Positions 21,368-32,780 of a DNA stretch of 64,000 bases are shown piece after piece. The translations under genes were made by a program, and so were the position numbers. The stretch is from Gigantopelta aegis (taxonomy: Eukaryota > Mollusca > Gastropoda > Neomphalida > Peltospiridae). Positions within the stretch are counted from its first letter, which is position 1. Every line of letters starts with the position of its first letter. The notes below the pieces were generated by a model, which saw only the letters and a program-made list of their open reading frames with translations, did no database searches and was not told the DNA's origin. The stretch lies in contig NC_054704.1 in assembly GCF_016097555.1 (NCBI RefSeq), positions 23,686,231 through 23,750,230 of the forward strand, given 5' to 3'.

Positions 21368-22665
21368 AAAGGTAGAGTAAACTCAAACAATAGATTTATA
21401 TGTTGGAAAGATGAATACCTGGACCACCAACACATACTGATACTTTAACAAATAAAAAACGCGTAATTTTAGAGTTAATAAAAAAACATGATTATTCCTG
21501 CTAACTGTGGGCAGCCATTTTGTTTTGTTTTTTGACGTCCAGTGGTATAGCTTGGGGCGAAGTGATGTCAGCTCCGTCCATCTGCTCTATGCACAGTGTA
21601 AACAAACGCTCTAATTTACGACAAGGCGCTTCGCTTTCATCAACCTGACTTGTAAAACAACATAAATGACTTGATAGTATAATAAACTATTTAACTAAAT
21701 ATATTTCAGTTTGCATCAATAGAACGAAATGGAGTTATAGTATTTTTCTTTTTTTTTAAATCCAAAGAAAAAAATGCATATTATTAGGCCTATTAGTATG
21801 CTACGTTCGAGTAAAAATGACCACTCATGATACCCAAGTGATAATTTTCTTTTCTTTGGTTTCTACATAATTGGTAAGTTTTGTGATTTTAAATGGGAAA
21901 GTCTACTTAATCAAGGGTTTTACAGAATTACTTACAGTAATAAAGCTGGGTGGTTGGTAATGTCCATTACGATTTGAGGTGTATCTGTGCTGTTATCACA
22001 CAATACCCTGTGATTAGATTAGATTAGATATGTTTTAAACGTGCTCACATACCTCTATGGTTTCGAGCACGCCTATCCCCAGTCCGGCCTCCGATATAAT
22101 CGGTGGTCTGACTCGGGGCAGGAAATACCCTGTGATCTTCATAAAAGAGGCATGTCTTTTTAGTGTGTCTAGACACAGTGTCTGGGGACCGTCTAAATAT
22201 ACACCTGCCAATCAGGAACCACAGGTACAGGCCACGGAAAGAAAACACTCCGATTATTATTTCAGTACGTGTGTTAATTTATGTACAAACCATAATACAG
22301 TTATTTCAATACTTTGACAGTGGTGGTTTATTTTGTATTAAAAGTAATATATAATTGTCGCTGGCTTACTGGGATGACTATTATTACAGAATATTGCGAT
22401 GCATCCGCAAAAATCAGGTATGTTTTGTTTCTTCAGTTCGAAGACTAATTCCTGACGTGACACGTTAGGTATTACGTAACCACCAGCTCGCCTGAGGGCG
22501 TATTCACTGGGATGATACAAAATGGCTGCGCCCATTATATATAATAACCGTCACATTTAACCGTTTTATTAATTAACTATACGATTATACTTGTTGCTAT
22601 TAAGCAATAATGTGCATTATATATCGTTGAATATGCATACCAGGTCAAATGCCTTGATTGTCCCT
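21368..22665. repeat. Dispersed 1.1-1.3 kb repeat, copy 2
   Basis: Same unit as 15770-16905, including AAAATGGCTGCGCCC and CCGTCACATTTAACCG near its end. It differs by an extra stretch at about 22015-22150 (TTAGATTAGATTAGAT and a GC-richer block). It lies about 380 bp upstream of the gene B start codon. Confidence 0.8.
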
Positions 22666-22775
22666 TCCTTTAATTAGATTGACATAACTTGAAATGCATT
22701 TCTGAATATTCACAACTCTTCGGCAGCTGTTAATAACATCACTGCACCGATAAAACCTTATGTTCAGGGGGCGGG

Positions 22776-22945
22776 AGATAGCCCAGTGGTAAAGCGCTCG
22801 CTCGATGCGAGGTCGGTCTGGGATCGATCCCCGTCGGTGGGACTATTGGGCTAATTCCCGTTCCAGCCAGTGCACCACGACTGGTATGTACTACCTTCTC
22901 TGTGGGATGGTGCATATAAAAGATCCCTTGCTGCTAATCCAAAAT
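22776..22945 (+). mobile_element. SINE, 5' half
   Basis: Clean tRNA-like head: GCCCAGTGGTAAAGCGC and GGGATCGATCCCC, followed by CAGTGCACCACGACTGG and ATATAAAAGATCCCTTGCTG. It stops abruptly at a junction with an opposite SINE. Confidence 0.9.
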
Positions 22946-23293
22946 TTGGGCAGGACGCACTCAACACATTTTATTTACGGTTATATGGCATCAGACAAAT
23001 GGTTAAGGACCACACAGATTTTGAGAGGAAACCCACTGTCGCCACTACATGGGCTACTCTTTCCGATTAGCAGCACAGGCAGGACAGCACAAACCATGGC
23101 CTTTGTTGAACCAGTTATGGATCACTGGTTGGTGCAAGTGGTTTACACCTACCCATTGAGCCTTGCGGAGCACTCTCTCAGGGTTTGGAGTCGATATCTG
23201 GATTAAAAATCCCATGCCTCAACTGGGATCTGAACCCAGTACCTATCAGCCTGTAGACCGATGGCCTAACCACGACGCCACCGTGGCCGGTCC
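22946..23293 (-). mobile_element. SINE of a second family, reverse
   Basis: Read on the - strand the head is GGCCACGGTGGCGTCGTGG...GGTTCAGATCCCAG, a different tRNA-like head. It is followed by CCATGGTTTGTGCTGTCC and the shared tail TGAGTGCG-type sequence. The same family recurs at 50430-50809. Confidence 0.88.
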
Positions 23294-25206
23294 CTACATT
23301 CAAAGACAATAACAGGGGACAATATTTCATAATCTTAGGTAACCGGAAGTCAGTTCATGTGAGCTTTACTTAGGTAACCGATTGTTCGGTTACGTGAATA
23401 TAGTTCTCGTAACCGATGAGTTAGGCCTACCTAATCCTAAAACACTTAAACTACAGTTCTGTGTTCTGTGATTCAAAAACATAAACTGATTTTCATTTTC
23501 AGTAGTTATGTGGTACTTTTAATTTTAGAATGCAATTGTTCACCACGTAACAGATTGGCAGTTCTCGTGATTTTAAAGTCGCGTAACCGACAAGTGAACA
23601 GAACAACATTTCTCGTAAAATATTATGCCCTGCAATAAGAACCCTGGTCAGTACCCCAAATTATGCAAATCTAGACATGATGAAAGGAGTGTAAAAACAA
23701 AAACACCCCAAGTACTGTACTTCTATATTATTTTGCAAATACATAGTAAATATAAAACAATAAACCTACTCAATTTTTTTTTACATCCAAATAAAATTGT
23801 TTTTGTTAGCAAAAACTTTGCTTAAAATTTAAGCAATGACCATTCGTGAACATTTTATTGTTTTTCAACATTGTACATAGGCCTACTGAAAAAAAAAAAA
23901 ATTGCTGAAGGTTTCTATCAAATATAGGCTGCTAACATTTGCAAAAAGGAGCTAGCAATATAGTGAAACTGACAGTCAATCAATTATGTTCTTTGTGCTT
24001 GGCCCTACTCAAACAAATTTCCACAAAAAAAAAGAAAAAAGTTTCTTTAAAAAAAGCATAGATTTTCAAAATTGTTAAGTTATATAAAAAAATGCTAATA
24101 TAATATGTATGGATAAAATATTTTATATTTTGCATGTACAATATATATGTGAAATCAAATGCATTAAATTCAATTCACATAAAAAATAAACATCTGAACA
24201 TAAAACATGTATGCAGCCCTCTATGTTAACTTTTCCATCTAGGATTGATGGCGCCTACTTGTATTGTTATATACATAGTATGAAATATTTTAATTGGCAA
24301 ATGAAAAAAATGCAAATCAGTCGCAATGTAGAGGGATGATATGGTTTAACATACATGCGTAAAAAAATATTCTTGGCCAATTTCTCTCAAAAACACTTTT
24401 AAAAAACATGATCTGGAATATTTATTACCAAAAAAAAATTAAAATGTATAAAAGTGTACTTTATTAATTACGTAGGACTTGTATACTATTTCCTGTTAAG
24501 TTTTCTATTAACAGTCCCAGTACTTAACCGGCTTGTTTAAACTTTATTATTGTTAAAAATGTTTCCGATGAATTGGGGGAAGGGAGGAGATAAAAAAAAA
24601 ATACCACAACCACACAAAAAATACTTTAAAAAACACCACAAAAATAACTTTAATTAAAAAAACCACAATCAAATATCAAATCTATTTGCATGCATCATGC
24701 ATGCATGAGAAATCAAACCTCTGACACACAGATTCAAACATAGATCTAACAGAATTATATTGTCAACATGCCTAACTGTGTTAAAGCTTTAAAGTCCATT
24801 TGGGATTTTTTCTTGTGTTCAGTTCGTGCAATCAACATCTGATTTGTTATGGTCTACTTGTTGTTCATTTGTGACGTTTATCTTCAGTTTGAGATGAAAT
24901 TGCATGTGACAAGTACGGTAAGTGAGCTTAATCACATAATAAGAACACCCCTTAATGGATTTGTTTCACATTAAAGTTGTTGTTTTATTAAGTTAACCGA
25001 TTAGAATATATTTTTATTTCATATACTGTAACTGAAAAATGTAGAATATTTGTTCCTTAAGTATGGTATTTGTATTTTGGTCATTAACTAAAAACAGTTT
25101 GTGATGTCGTTGGTATTCTTTTTCTTATTTATTCCTAGGCTAAAGGTGGCTTTTTCTTTTGTTTTGGTTTATCATTATTCAATTATTTTCATTTTACTTG
25201 GTCTGG
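23294..25206. other. Intergenic between divergent genes
   Basis: At 23335-23600 five GTAACCGA / CGGTTACG blocks and three TTCTCGTnA blocks cluster, possibly a decayed inverted-repeat element. The rest is AT-rich with poly-A patches and a GCATGCATCATGCATGCATG stretch near 24690. No gene recognised. Confidence 0.5.
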
Positions 25207-25415
25207 GTTTCTGCCAGAAGATAAAACGGGTATGGCGCCATACCCAAATTATAGTTTTTTTAAGTTAACATTTTGACAAAATTAATGACTCATATTATTA
25301 CTGTATGATTTTCTTAACCCTAACCCTAAACTGTGCCCATTTTCTTTCATACTGTGGTTGCATTCAATTCCATAGCTCCATACCCAAATATTTCTTTCTG
25401 GCAGAAACACTGTTG
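25207..25415. mobile_element. Short inverted-repeat element, family C copy 1
   Basis: The ends GTTTCTGCCAGAA and TTCTGGCAGAAAC are inverted. Just inside them GGTATGGCGCCATACCC is a palindrome and CCATACCCAAATATTTC a related block. A second copy is at 36096-36333. Confidence 0.75.
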
Positions 25416-26167
25416 GTTACTTTTTGTTTTGTTTCTAATTGTCATTATACATATACTATTATTATTTATTAATTTTATTATTATTATCGTTAATCGATTA
25501 ATTAATCAATTATTTTTTTTGTCATGATGTTGGTCCTTGCCACCTTGGACTTGGAGACCATCTTAGCATAGATCTATCTTATACAAGCTGTAGTTGTATC
25601 ATTTAGTGTATGGTTTATTATAAAGAAACAATATATTGATGGACTTTTATTTCCTGTTGCTATGTTTACCTGTGCTTTAACAACATTAAAGTTAATATTA
25701 TTATTTTTTTAAACTTAAAATTGCCGCTTTGAGAATCTCTAGCAGACGATCGAATGAACTGGTTCTCTTATTAGTGTTTCATAAATAGAAAAATGGGGCA
25801 CCTGTCAATTATGAATTCTCGTTTTATCTCGTTTCGTTCGAGATGTCAGTTACTACTATATGTTACATAGTAGTTTCAATTTACAGCTATTATGTTTTAT
25901 AATCTATCAACGTTTGTACGTGTTTATACAATTAACTAAAATAGCTAGAATTGTAATTTGTTTACCAATATATATTCTTACATTGGTTTATCAATCCATT
26001 CCGCTTATTTAATTAGCCGAATTTGCAATGAACACAACCGAATAACAAATAGCATACTTTGTGACGTAGTAGTTGCTACAAAACATGAGAGGTTGACAAG
26101 ATTGGTGTCGCTAGAATTGAATGGTGCGATAGTGTCATGCTATATAATCAATAACACCTATTTAAAT
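25416..26167 (+). other. Upstream region of CFAP97
   Basis: AT-rich. The frame of exon 1 is open from 25958, but residues upstream of the ATG at 26168 do not resemble the family, so they are taken as 5' UTR. No core promoter element can be argued. Confidence 0.4.
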
Positions 26168-27421
26168 ATGGAAGAAGATTTGTCAGGTGATGTAGACTTT
26201 GACTTTTTTGATTCGCCTGTGAAAACGAAATCATCGAAATCACCATCACCTAATCCGATCGTCTCAAATGAAAATCTTGAGTCAAAAACACCCACGACTC
26301 GGTTCGAGAGTTCGGTAACTGAGACAGTCTCCATAAGCAAGGAATCTCCAAACCAGGGGTCTCAGAGCAAAGATATTTTTGTTGATGCTGCCTCCAATGA
26401 CAATAAAAATTCTGAAACTTCACATGCACGCCGGTTGTCGTTGGAATCATTAAGTGAATCGGACTATGCAAAAGAGTATTCCGACAGTTTCAGTGATGTT
26501 TCTTCAGTTGAATCGGCGGATGTCAAGAAAAGCGGATCATCTAGAAGTCGTTCATCTTCTGCATCGAGTTCAAGATCCAGAAGTTCATCACGGGAATCTT
26601 ATTCACATAGTGAAAATTCAACTAATTCAAGTAGGGATCATGAACGGAGTTCACTCCAAAAGCAGTCAAAATTAAATTGGCATAATGGTGATACAGCAGT
26701 TGCAGTATCATTTTCGGACCAAGATGCCTTAGATGGTTCGGGGGAAAAAACAAGACAGAAAGTTTCTCAAAGATCAGAACCGAATGTTTCGCAAAGACCA
26801 AGTACAGCACATCATAAATCACGAAAACCAAGACAGAGTGTCCAGAAACAAGCTTGGGATTCCATACCAGTAAAAAGTGAAGACATTGAGCAGAAAAAGA
26901 GAAAAATGTCACAGTATTCTGAATATAGTGATGCGTCATCTCGATCAGGCTCTTCTTCCGACAGTGACATGACTGATGTCTCGCCCTTAACATCACCTAG
27001 AAACAGTCCAAATAAAAAGAAACTACATGTACAGGTGCAATACAAACAGATGCCACTTAATGATGACAGTGAAGAATATGAACAGAGAGAAGTGACTGGA
27101 AATGAAGACATTGATCTCAGTATTTTAATGAAAGCTCTTTGTGATCATGAAAAAGAAAAGCAAGTTATGGCAAACAGAAGAAGAGTCATGTTTGCACCAC
27201 CTAAAAAAGCTGACGGACACAACTTCACATTTAGTAATGACAGAGCAACTATTATAGACAGAGAAAATCAAAGATTGCTAAATCAGCTTATGCAAAATGT
27301 AAACCCACAGCCGAAACAGAGGCATTCTTGTGCAAGATATGTATTTACACCTCCTCAACGAATAACTTCTTCGGCTGTTAATAGAAAAAGAGAGCAGCAA
27401 AGAATTGAGATGGATAACATG
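26168..27421 (+). CDS. CFAP97: CFAP97 exon 1 (418 codons)
   Basis: Begins MEEDLSGDVDFDFFDSP and ends EQQRIEMDNM at the donor ATG/GTAAGA, phase 0. Contains the SR-rich stretch and most of the KIAA1430 domain. Confidence 0.95.
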
Positions 27422-30400
27422 GTAAGATTGATCAATACATGTACTTATATGTACTCACTGTAACACATACATGTACACATATAATTTAGTATCTTACTAA
27501 TTTAGTATTTTACACTTCCAATAGCATTTAGAGACATACTAGAGGCAGTGCATTGTTATTCTGATAATAATTCCAGGTGAGACATATATTCTCGGAACCG
27601 AACATACGGGTACTTCGACCCCTGGCCGCCATTGTTTATCACGTGATGCGGTGAAGCTTCTCCTTAGTTACGTATGGTTTGATAGTGAAATGAGGCAACT
27701 TTGGTCGATCATTTACAACAGTTAACGGTCACGATGCCCAACACATGTTGTGCAGTTGGCTGCATAAACCATAACATGATGTTAAAAAAAATATCGTTTT
27801 ACAAATTTCCAAAAGAAGAGACTAAGCGCCGCTTGTGGGTAGGGTCATTAAAACGACAAACCTGATGGAATTCCATGGCTTCCCTCACAGAATGTGACTA
27901 CGTTGACTTTAATGTTGTTGCTTGTTGACACCAACAGAGATTAATTTAGCAAACAAAATGGTTAAAGCATGTGCAGTGATAAAAATCCCACATTATACTG
28001 TAAATAAAATACACAATTCCATCGTCTTCCATGAAAAACCCCCCAACAAAACAATGCATCCAGTTCTTGAATAAAGAGTATATTCCTTTATCATTAAATT
28101 TGTGTGGTCTTTATTTTTCATTTAATCTTAGTTTTATCTATACTTGTATTTATTTTGCTATACCACAGCTACTACATCTTATTTATTTATTTTTTAATTT
28201 TAAAATAAAAGTTTATACTGCTAAATTACACACATATAATAATTATAATATAGGCCTAAATTCTTTTTTAAACTTTATTATTTTTATTTTTTTTTGCAAA
28301 TGTGTGTAGCAGGCCTGCAGTAAGAAAATATAGGTCATCCCCACCCCCACACCCCTCTCCATGCGTTTAGTATTTACTTTGGTGCAGAGGGTAAATAATG
28401 TGTGCCTTTGTTTCAGTATATATATATATATATATATGCCACATTTCTAGGGAAATCACTAAAATGTGTAAAGGCATGGTAGACCAAACACTTTTGGGGC
28501 ATTTTCACCATTTAAGGGGCACTTTTTTTTTAAATTAAAAATACACAAAAATTAATTGAAATAAACATTAATGTAATTTATGTGCTTGCTTTAATAAATG
28601 AATGGCAAAAGATGTAAAAGGCATATTTTATTAATTAATAATACCTTTTTGGGTGTTTTATAAAGGCAATTTTAGAATTAATTAGTGAAAAATTACTGAT
28701 TAAGGCAAGATGGTGCTAGACTATTGAGGCATGGTGCTGCACCGTGCTAAAACAAGCTAGGGAAAACAATACACATACATATACATAAATCTAAAAATAC
28801 ATAAAAATCTATTCTATTGTGGATCAATGTAATTTGGTGGTTGTGGTACATTTGTAAATTTTACTTGTTCAAGTTCGAGGACTTACCTTTTAACATATAT
28901 ATGTAGTTTCATGGTATTCTACAGTTCAGTGTGTGTTTGTGTGTGTAATCTGCTTTAGAAATTACCTACAATAAAATGAATGGTCAACTGCCATATCTGA
29001 TATTTGTTTTCCATTTTGAAAACACTGTTTGACATGGAGAATACAGCATTTCACTATCTCATTTATATATTTTCCTTGAATATGCTACATAAGTGCATCT
29101 ACATGAGGTAATTTAACCCGGGTTAAAAGCAACTTAGGTTAAATATGTGTAGTCTAGTAGAAGGCATACCGATATAGATCAGTTTATTAAAACCATATTT
29201 GCCTCCTTTCTTCAGCTGTATACTATTAAAAATTAGTTTTGTAGATATTACTTAAATTGAACTGCAATAACAATTCCAATACAGCACAAGACTGAACAAG
29301 AAAATATCTGCAATATCCATTGTGACTAGATATAAAACAACACCAATATTATACATATATATATTAACCATTATTTACTCAGGTAAGTTTTTGTGTTTTA
29401 TTACTAAATATACCAGGTTAAACCCTATTATTAAAACATTTCCATGTTTGTTCCACGAGGTAACACTTATGTTTTATTAGGTTGTAGACCTCGACATGAA
29501 AATAACTGAGGGAACTGATTATTTGCTCCCTAATGTAGTTTATGGGGTGCAATTTAAAATATTACAATATTGATACTACATGTATATAAATTCACATGCC
29601 AAAGGAAACTATATATTATTCTTGAAACTAATCTCAGGTGTGATGGATAAGTAGAGAGAGATATTGCTCCCCCTAGATGTCAAGGTCTGAGGATGGCTAT
29701 ATTTTATTATTGCTATTTTTTTGTTGCCTGCATTCACCCGGTAAGGAAGGGCAACATCATGTGGTAATTTTGCAATCTGTAAAAACAAAAGCATTTAATT
29801 ATTTCAAGAAACTGTATTTTGTTTTAAGAATAAAAGAATGTATTCAGTGGAACATTATACTGTTGCCAATACATCTATATAATAAGATATGACAATAATA
29901 CTATTGTAATTTTGAACTTGTAAAGTAACAACTTTGCCATTGTTTAATTATTACATATTATTTGGAAATAAAATAATTATTAAATCATAAAAATAATTAA
30001 CTTAATCATGCTTACAAATTTTATTATAAATACAAATTATATATATTGTAGCCCACATCATAATTATTATATTAATAATTATCTTATCATTTCAAATTGT
30101 AAAAATTTATAATTAACATTACCTGAAAATTGCATCAACAAAAATTATATTCTGCCCAACCTGCCCTGTCCCCACGACATTCAAAGTATACGGAAACACA
30201 TCGGTACTAAATATAGATTATACTAATTCAGATTCTCGTTGTTCATTTCTCTTATATGGCAACCCAAGCTGTTATAATACACATAAGACGTATTGCAACT
30301 ATGTGTTAGCTACAGAAAATAAATGACAATATGTAAGGCATGAATGAATGAATGAATGCATGTTTAACGACACCCCAGCACGAAAAATACATCGGCTATT

Positions 30401-32747
30401 GGGTGTCAAACTATGGTAATGCAAATAAATAAAGTGATGATCAACATCAATATAAAAATTCAAGACAAACAAAAACAGTGTAAAGAACTGTGCAAAAACA
30501 CAAATATCACAGAATTTTACGGATACTGAATTTTACTCAAAACTTCAATTTTGTGCTGTATTGGCCATTCTCAAAGAGAATGTTACACCCCTGCACCACG
30601 GTGAGGTTACAGCACACGCAGGGGATATGTAAGGCATGTAAAAAGTTAATACGATAACTTTATTCTATGTAAACCAGTAATCACTAAGGCTTTGCTTCAC
30701 CCCCAAAGACCCGGATGATCGGTAACTAGGCCGTGTGACGTCACGCCGGTTCCGAGAATATATCTAACAGGTCTAACATTTATTTTCTCAAAATATTGAT
30801 TAGCAAACTTGAAAACTAGCAGTTGCTAATTTTATGTGATGATTTTCATAATTATTTAATTGTAAGCAGTTTGAAATTGGTTCTTTGCATCTTTTCTACT
30901 GTAGAAAAGCCAACATTTTATTAAAGTTGTTTTGTTTGTGGGCATTTTTGAAAACAACCTTGATTGAACTTGGCTTGCTTATATGGTATAAAACATCTTG
31001 TTCAAACAAATCAACTACAGTGTGTGTTTTAAATGGGCCATTCTTTTGCAGAGTCTTCTCGCTAGCAATAATGGTGCTGTGCCATATCACTGTTTATTGC
31101 TGCCCTGCATGTTTATAATCATCATCCTGCACTAGTTCAGTGCAGAAGCAAAAAGAAAAATCAGTGAAAACAGTTAAAAATTATAAACAAACATTTTGTT
31201 CAGGTTATACCTGTTTGTATCGCATTATTTCTGTGAAACTTGTTCGTAACCTCTTGGTTACATCCCCACCACCTGTGATGCCCCTTGGTAATTGTTTTTC
31301 ACTTTCTTCAAACAATAATAATAAATCCTAGCTCAAACTGTATTATTGTTTTTAATATCATCTTGTTTGTTAACTATAATGACCGTTTTTCAAAACTTGT
31401 CAAGTTGTATTTCACACGAATACGTCCGACACCCAAAAAAATTATGTCTGACCCCAAGCATGTTTATCCCTATTGTTTTAGTGTGTGATTAATACACAAA
31501 GTTTTCACATATAATATACAGATAAACATCTACCCTTTAGGAATAGGACATAATATTTCTAATATGCCCTCACACATCACAGAAAATTAGACATTTAACC
31601 ATGTGTAGGTGAAAAATTGCAGTTTATGTGCATATATGTCCGACACCATGCATATTTTCCCCTGTACACCTACCTAAAGTGACATAAGGATGGAATGAAG
31701 TTTATATATGACAATGGTGCCCTAGTTGGTTCTTACAATGTATAACAATAAAAAGTTGTGTAACTTTTTGTACATTTATGTAATGCTTGGCTGAAGTGTC
31801 TGAAATGTATATCCGACACCACAGAATTGCTCAATTGTTATTTGCCAATTTTACCCAGTCATATGTAATAGCGATTACTAACCTGAGCATGTACATATTG
31901 CACTATAGCTATAATCGCAGTCAGGTTATTTGGCCGAGTACCTCAAAGTGACAATAAACGAAACAATAATGATTGATAACTGAATAGTTTTAAAAGATGT
32001 CTAAATCATGGGACCATGGAAGACGTCCGGTTTTGAGATAATTCTGGTTTAGAAAGGGTTCGGTCTTGAGAGGTTTCACTGTATATAGTTTCTAGCTGTC
32101 ATTAGTGAGTTTTCCATCTAAAATACTTGACAGAACAATTTGATCAAGTGTGAAAGTCCACCAACGGTACCAGGACATGAGGGTGCTCTTTTGTTAACTA
32201 GTCTTAATGATTGCAGAGAGGCAGTCAGCCACACATTATGCACACCTACACACACACATACTGTTGATCCTGAAATTAACACGTCCCTAAATTAATGCGA
32301 GTGACAGTGGGCAGACTAAAATGCGACATGAAATTAATGCGAGTGCTCTCCCTGTGAAATATTACTTTCCTAATAACACATGTCTAGCTGTATAGTTTTC
32401 AACTTTACTTTACAACTATATCTTCCTAAGATATGCCAACAAAGTGGCAGCAAACTTGAACAGCAAAATCAAAGAAATGGTTGACCTCAGGATTAATGTG
32501 CTAAAACCCATTCATGCGCAGTGAATCATGTCGGCTTTTGCTGGACTACGTTTGTTTGTTTAATAGTGTGTGATACATAGCATGCTGGATGAAACATAGA
32601 AATAAATGTCATATTATTAATGCAAATAACACGAATTTGCATTAATGATGTTTTATGATCGCATAAATTTAAGGATCTACAGTACATATGTACATTTAAC
32701 ACCTAGTAGAAAATAATTTGTAAACTGCAGTAATGCCAGTATCATAA

Positions 32748-32780
<33 letters not shown>

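Larger units (their letters stand above)
27584..30763 (+). mobile_element. 3.2 kb inverted-repeat element carrying a THAP domain
   Basis: The ends ATATATTCTCGGAACCG (27584-27600) and its perfect inverse (30747-30763) define the element. Sub-terminal GGTGAAGC..CCTTAGT blocks are also shared inverted. A THAP N-terminus lies 134 bp inside the left end. No catalytic domain is visible. The interior has taken a nested inverted-repeat element (28432-28765) and a TTTAACGACACCCCAGCAC repeat (30355-30415). The P or Kolobok superfamily is suggested by THAP; no target duplication was clear. Confidence 0.65.

Noticed and set aside
22805-23206. 133-codon plus-strand frame
   Set aside because: Translation across two adjoining SINEs.
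25314-25332. Interstitial telomere-like CCCTAA repeats
   Set aside because: Only two units, and the same position in the second family C copy (36220) has a variant, so it is part of that element.
25958-26167. N-terminal extension of CFAP97 from an upstream ATG
   Set aside because: In frame and open, but the family's conserved acidic start begins at the ATG at 26168; the extension has no resemblance to it.
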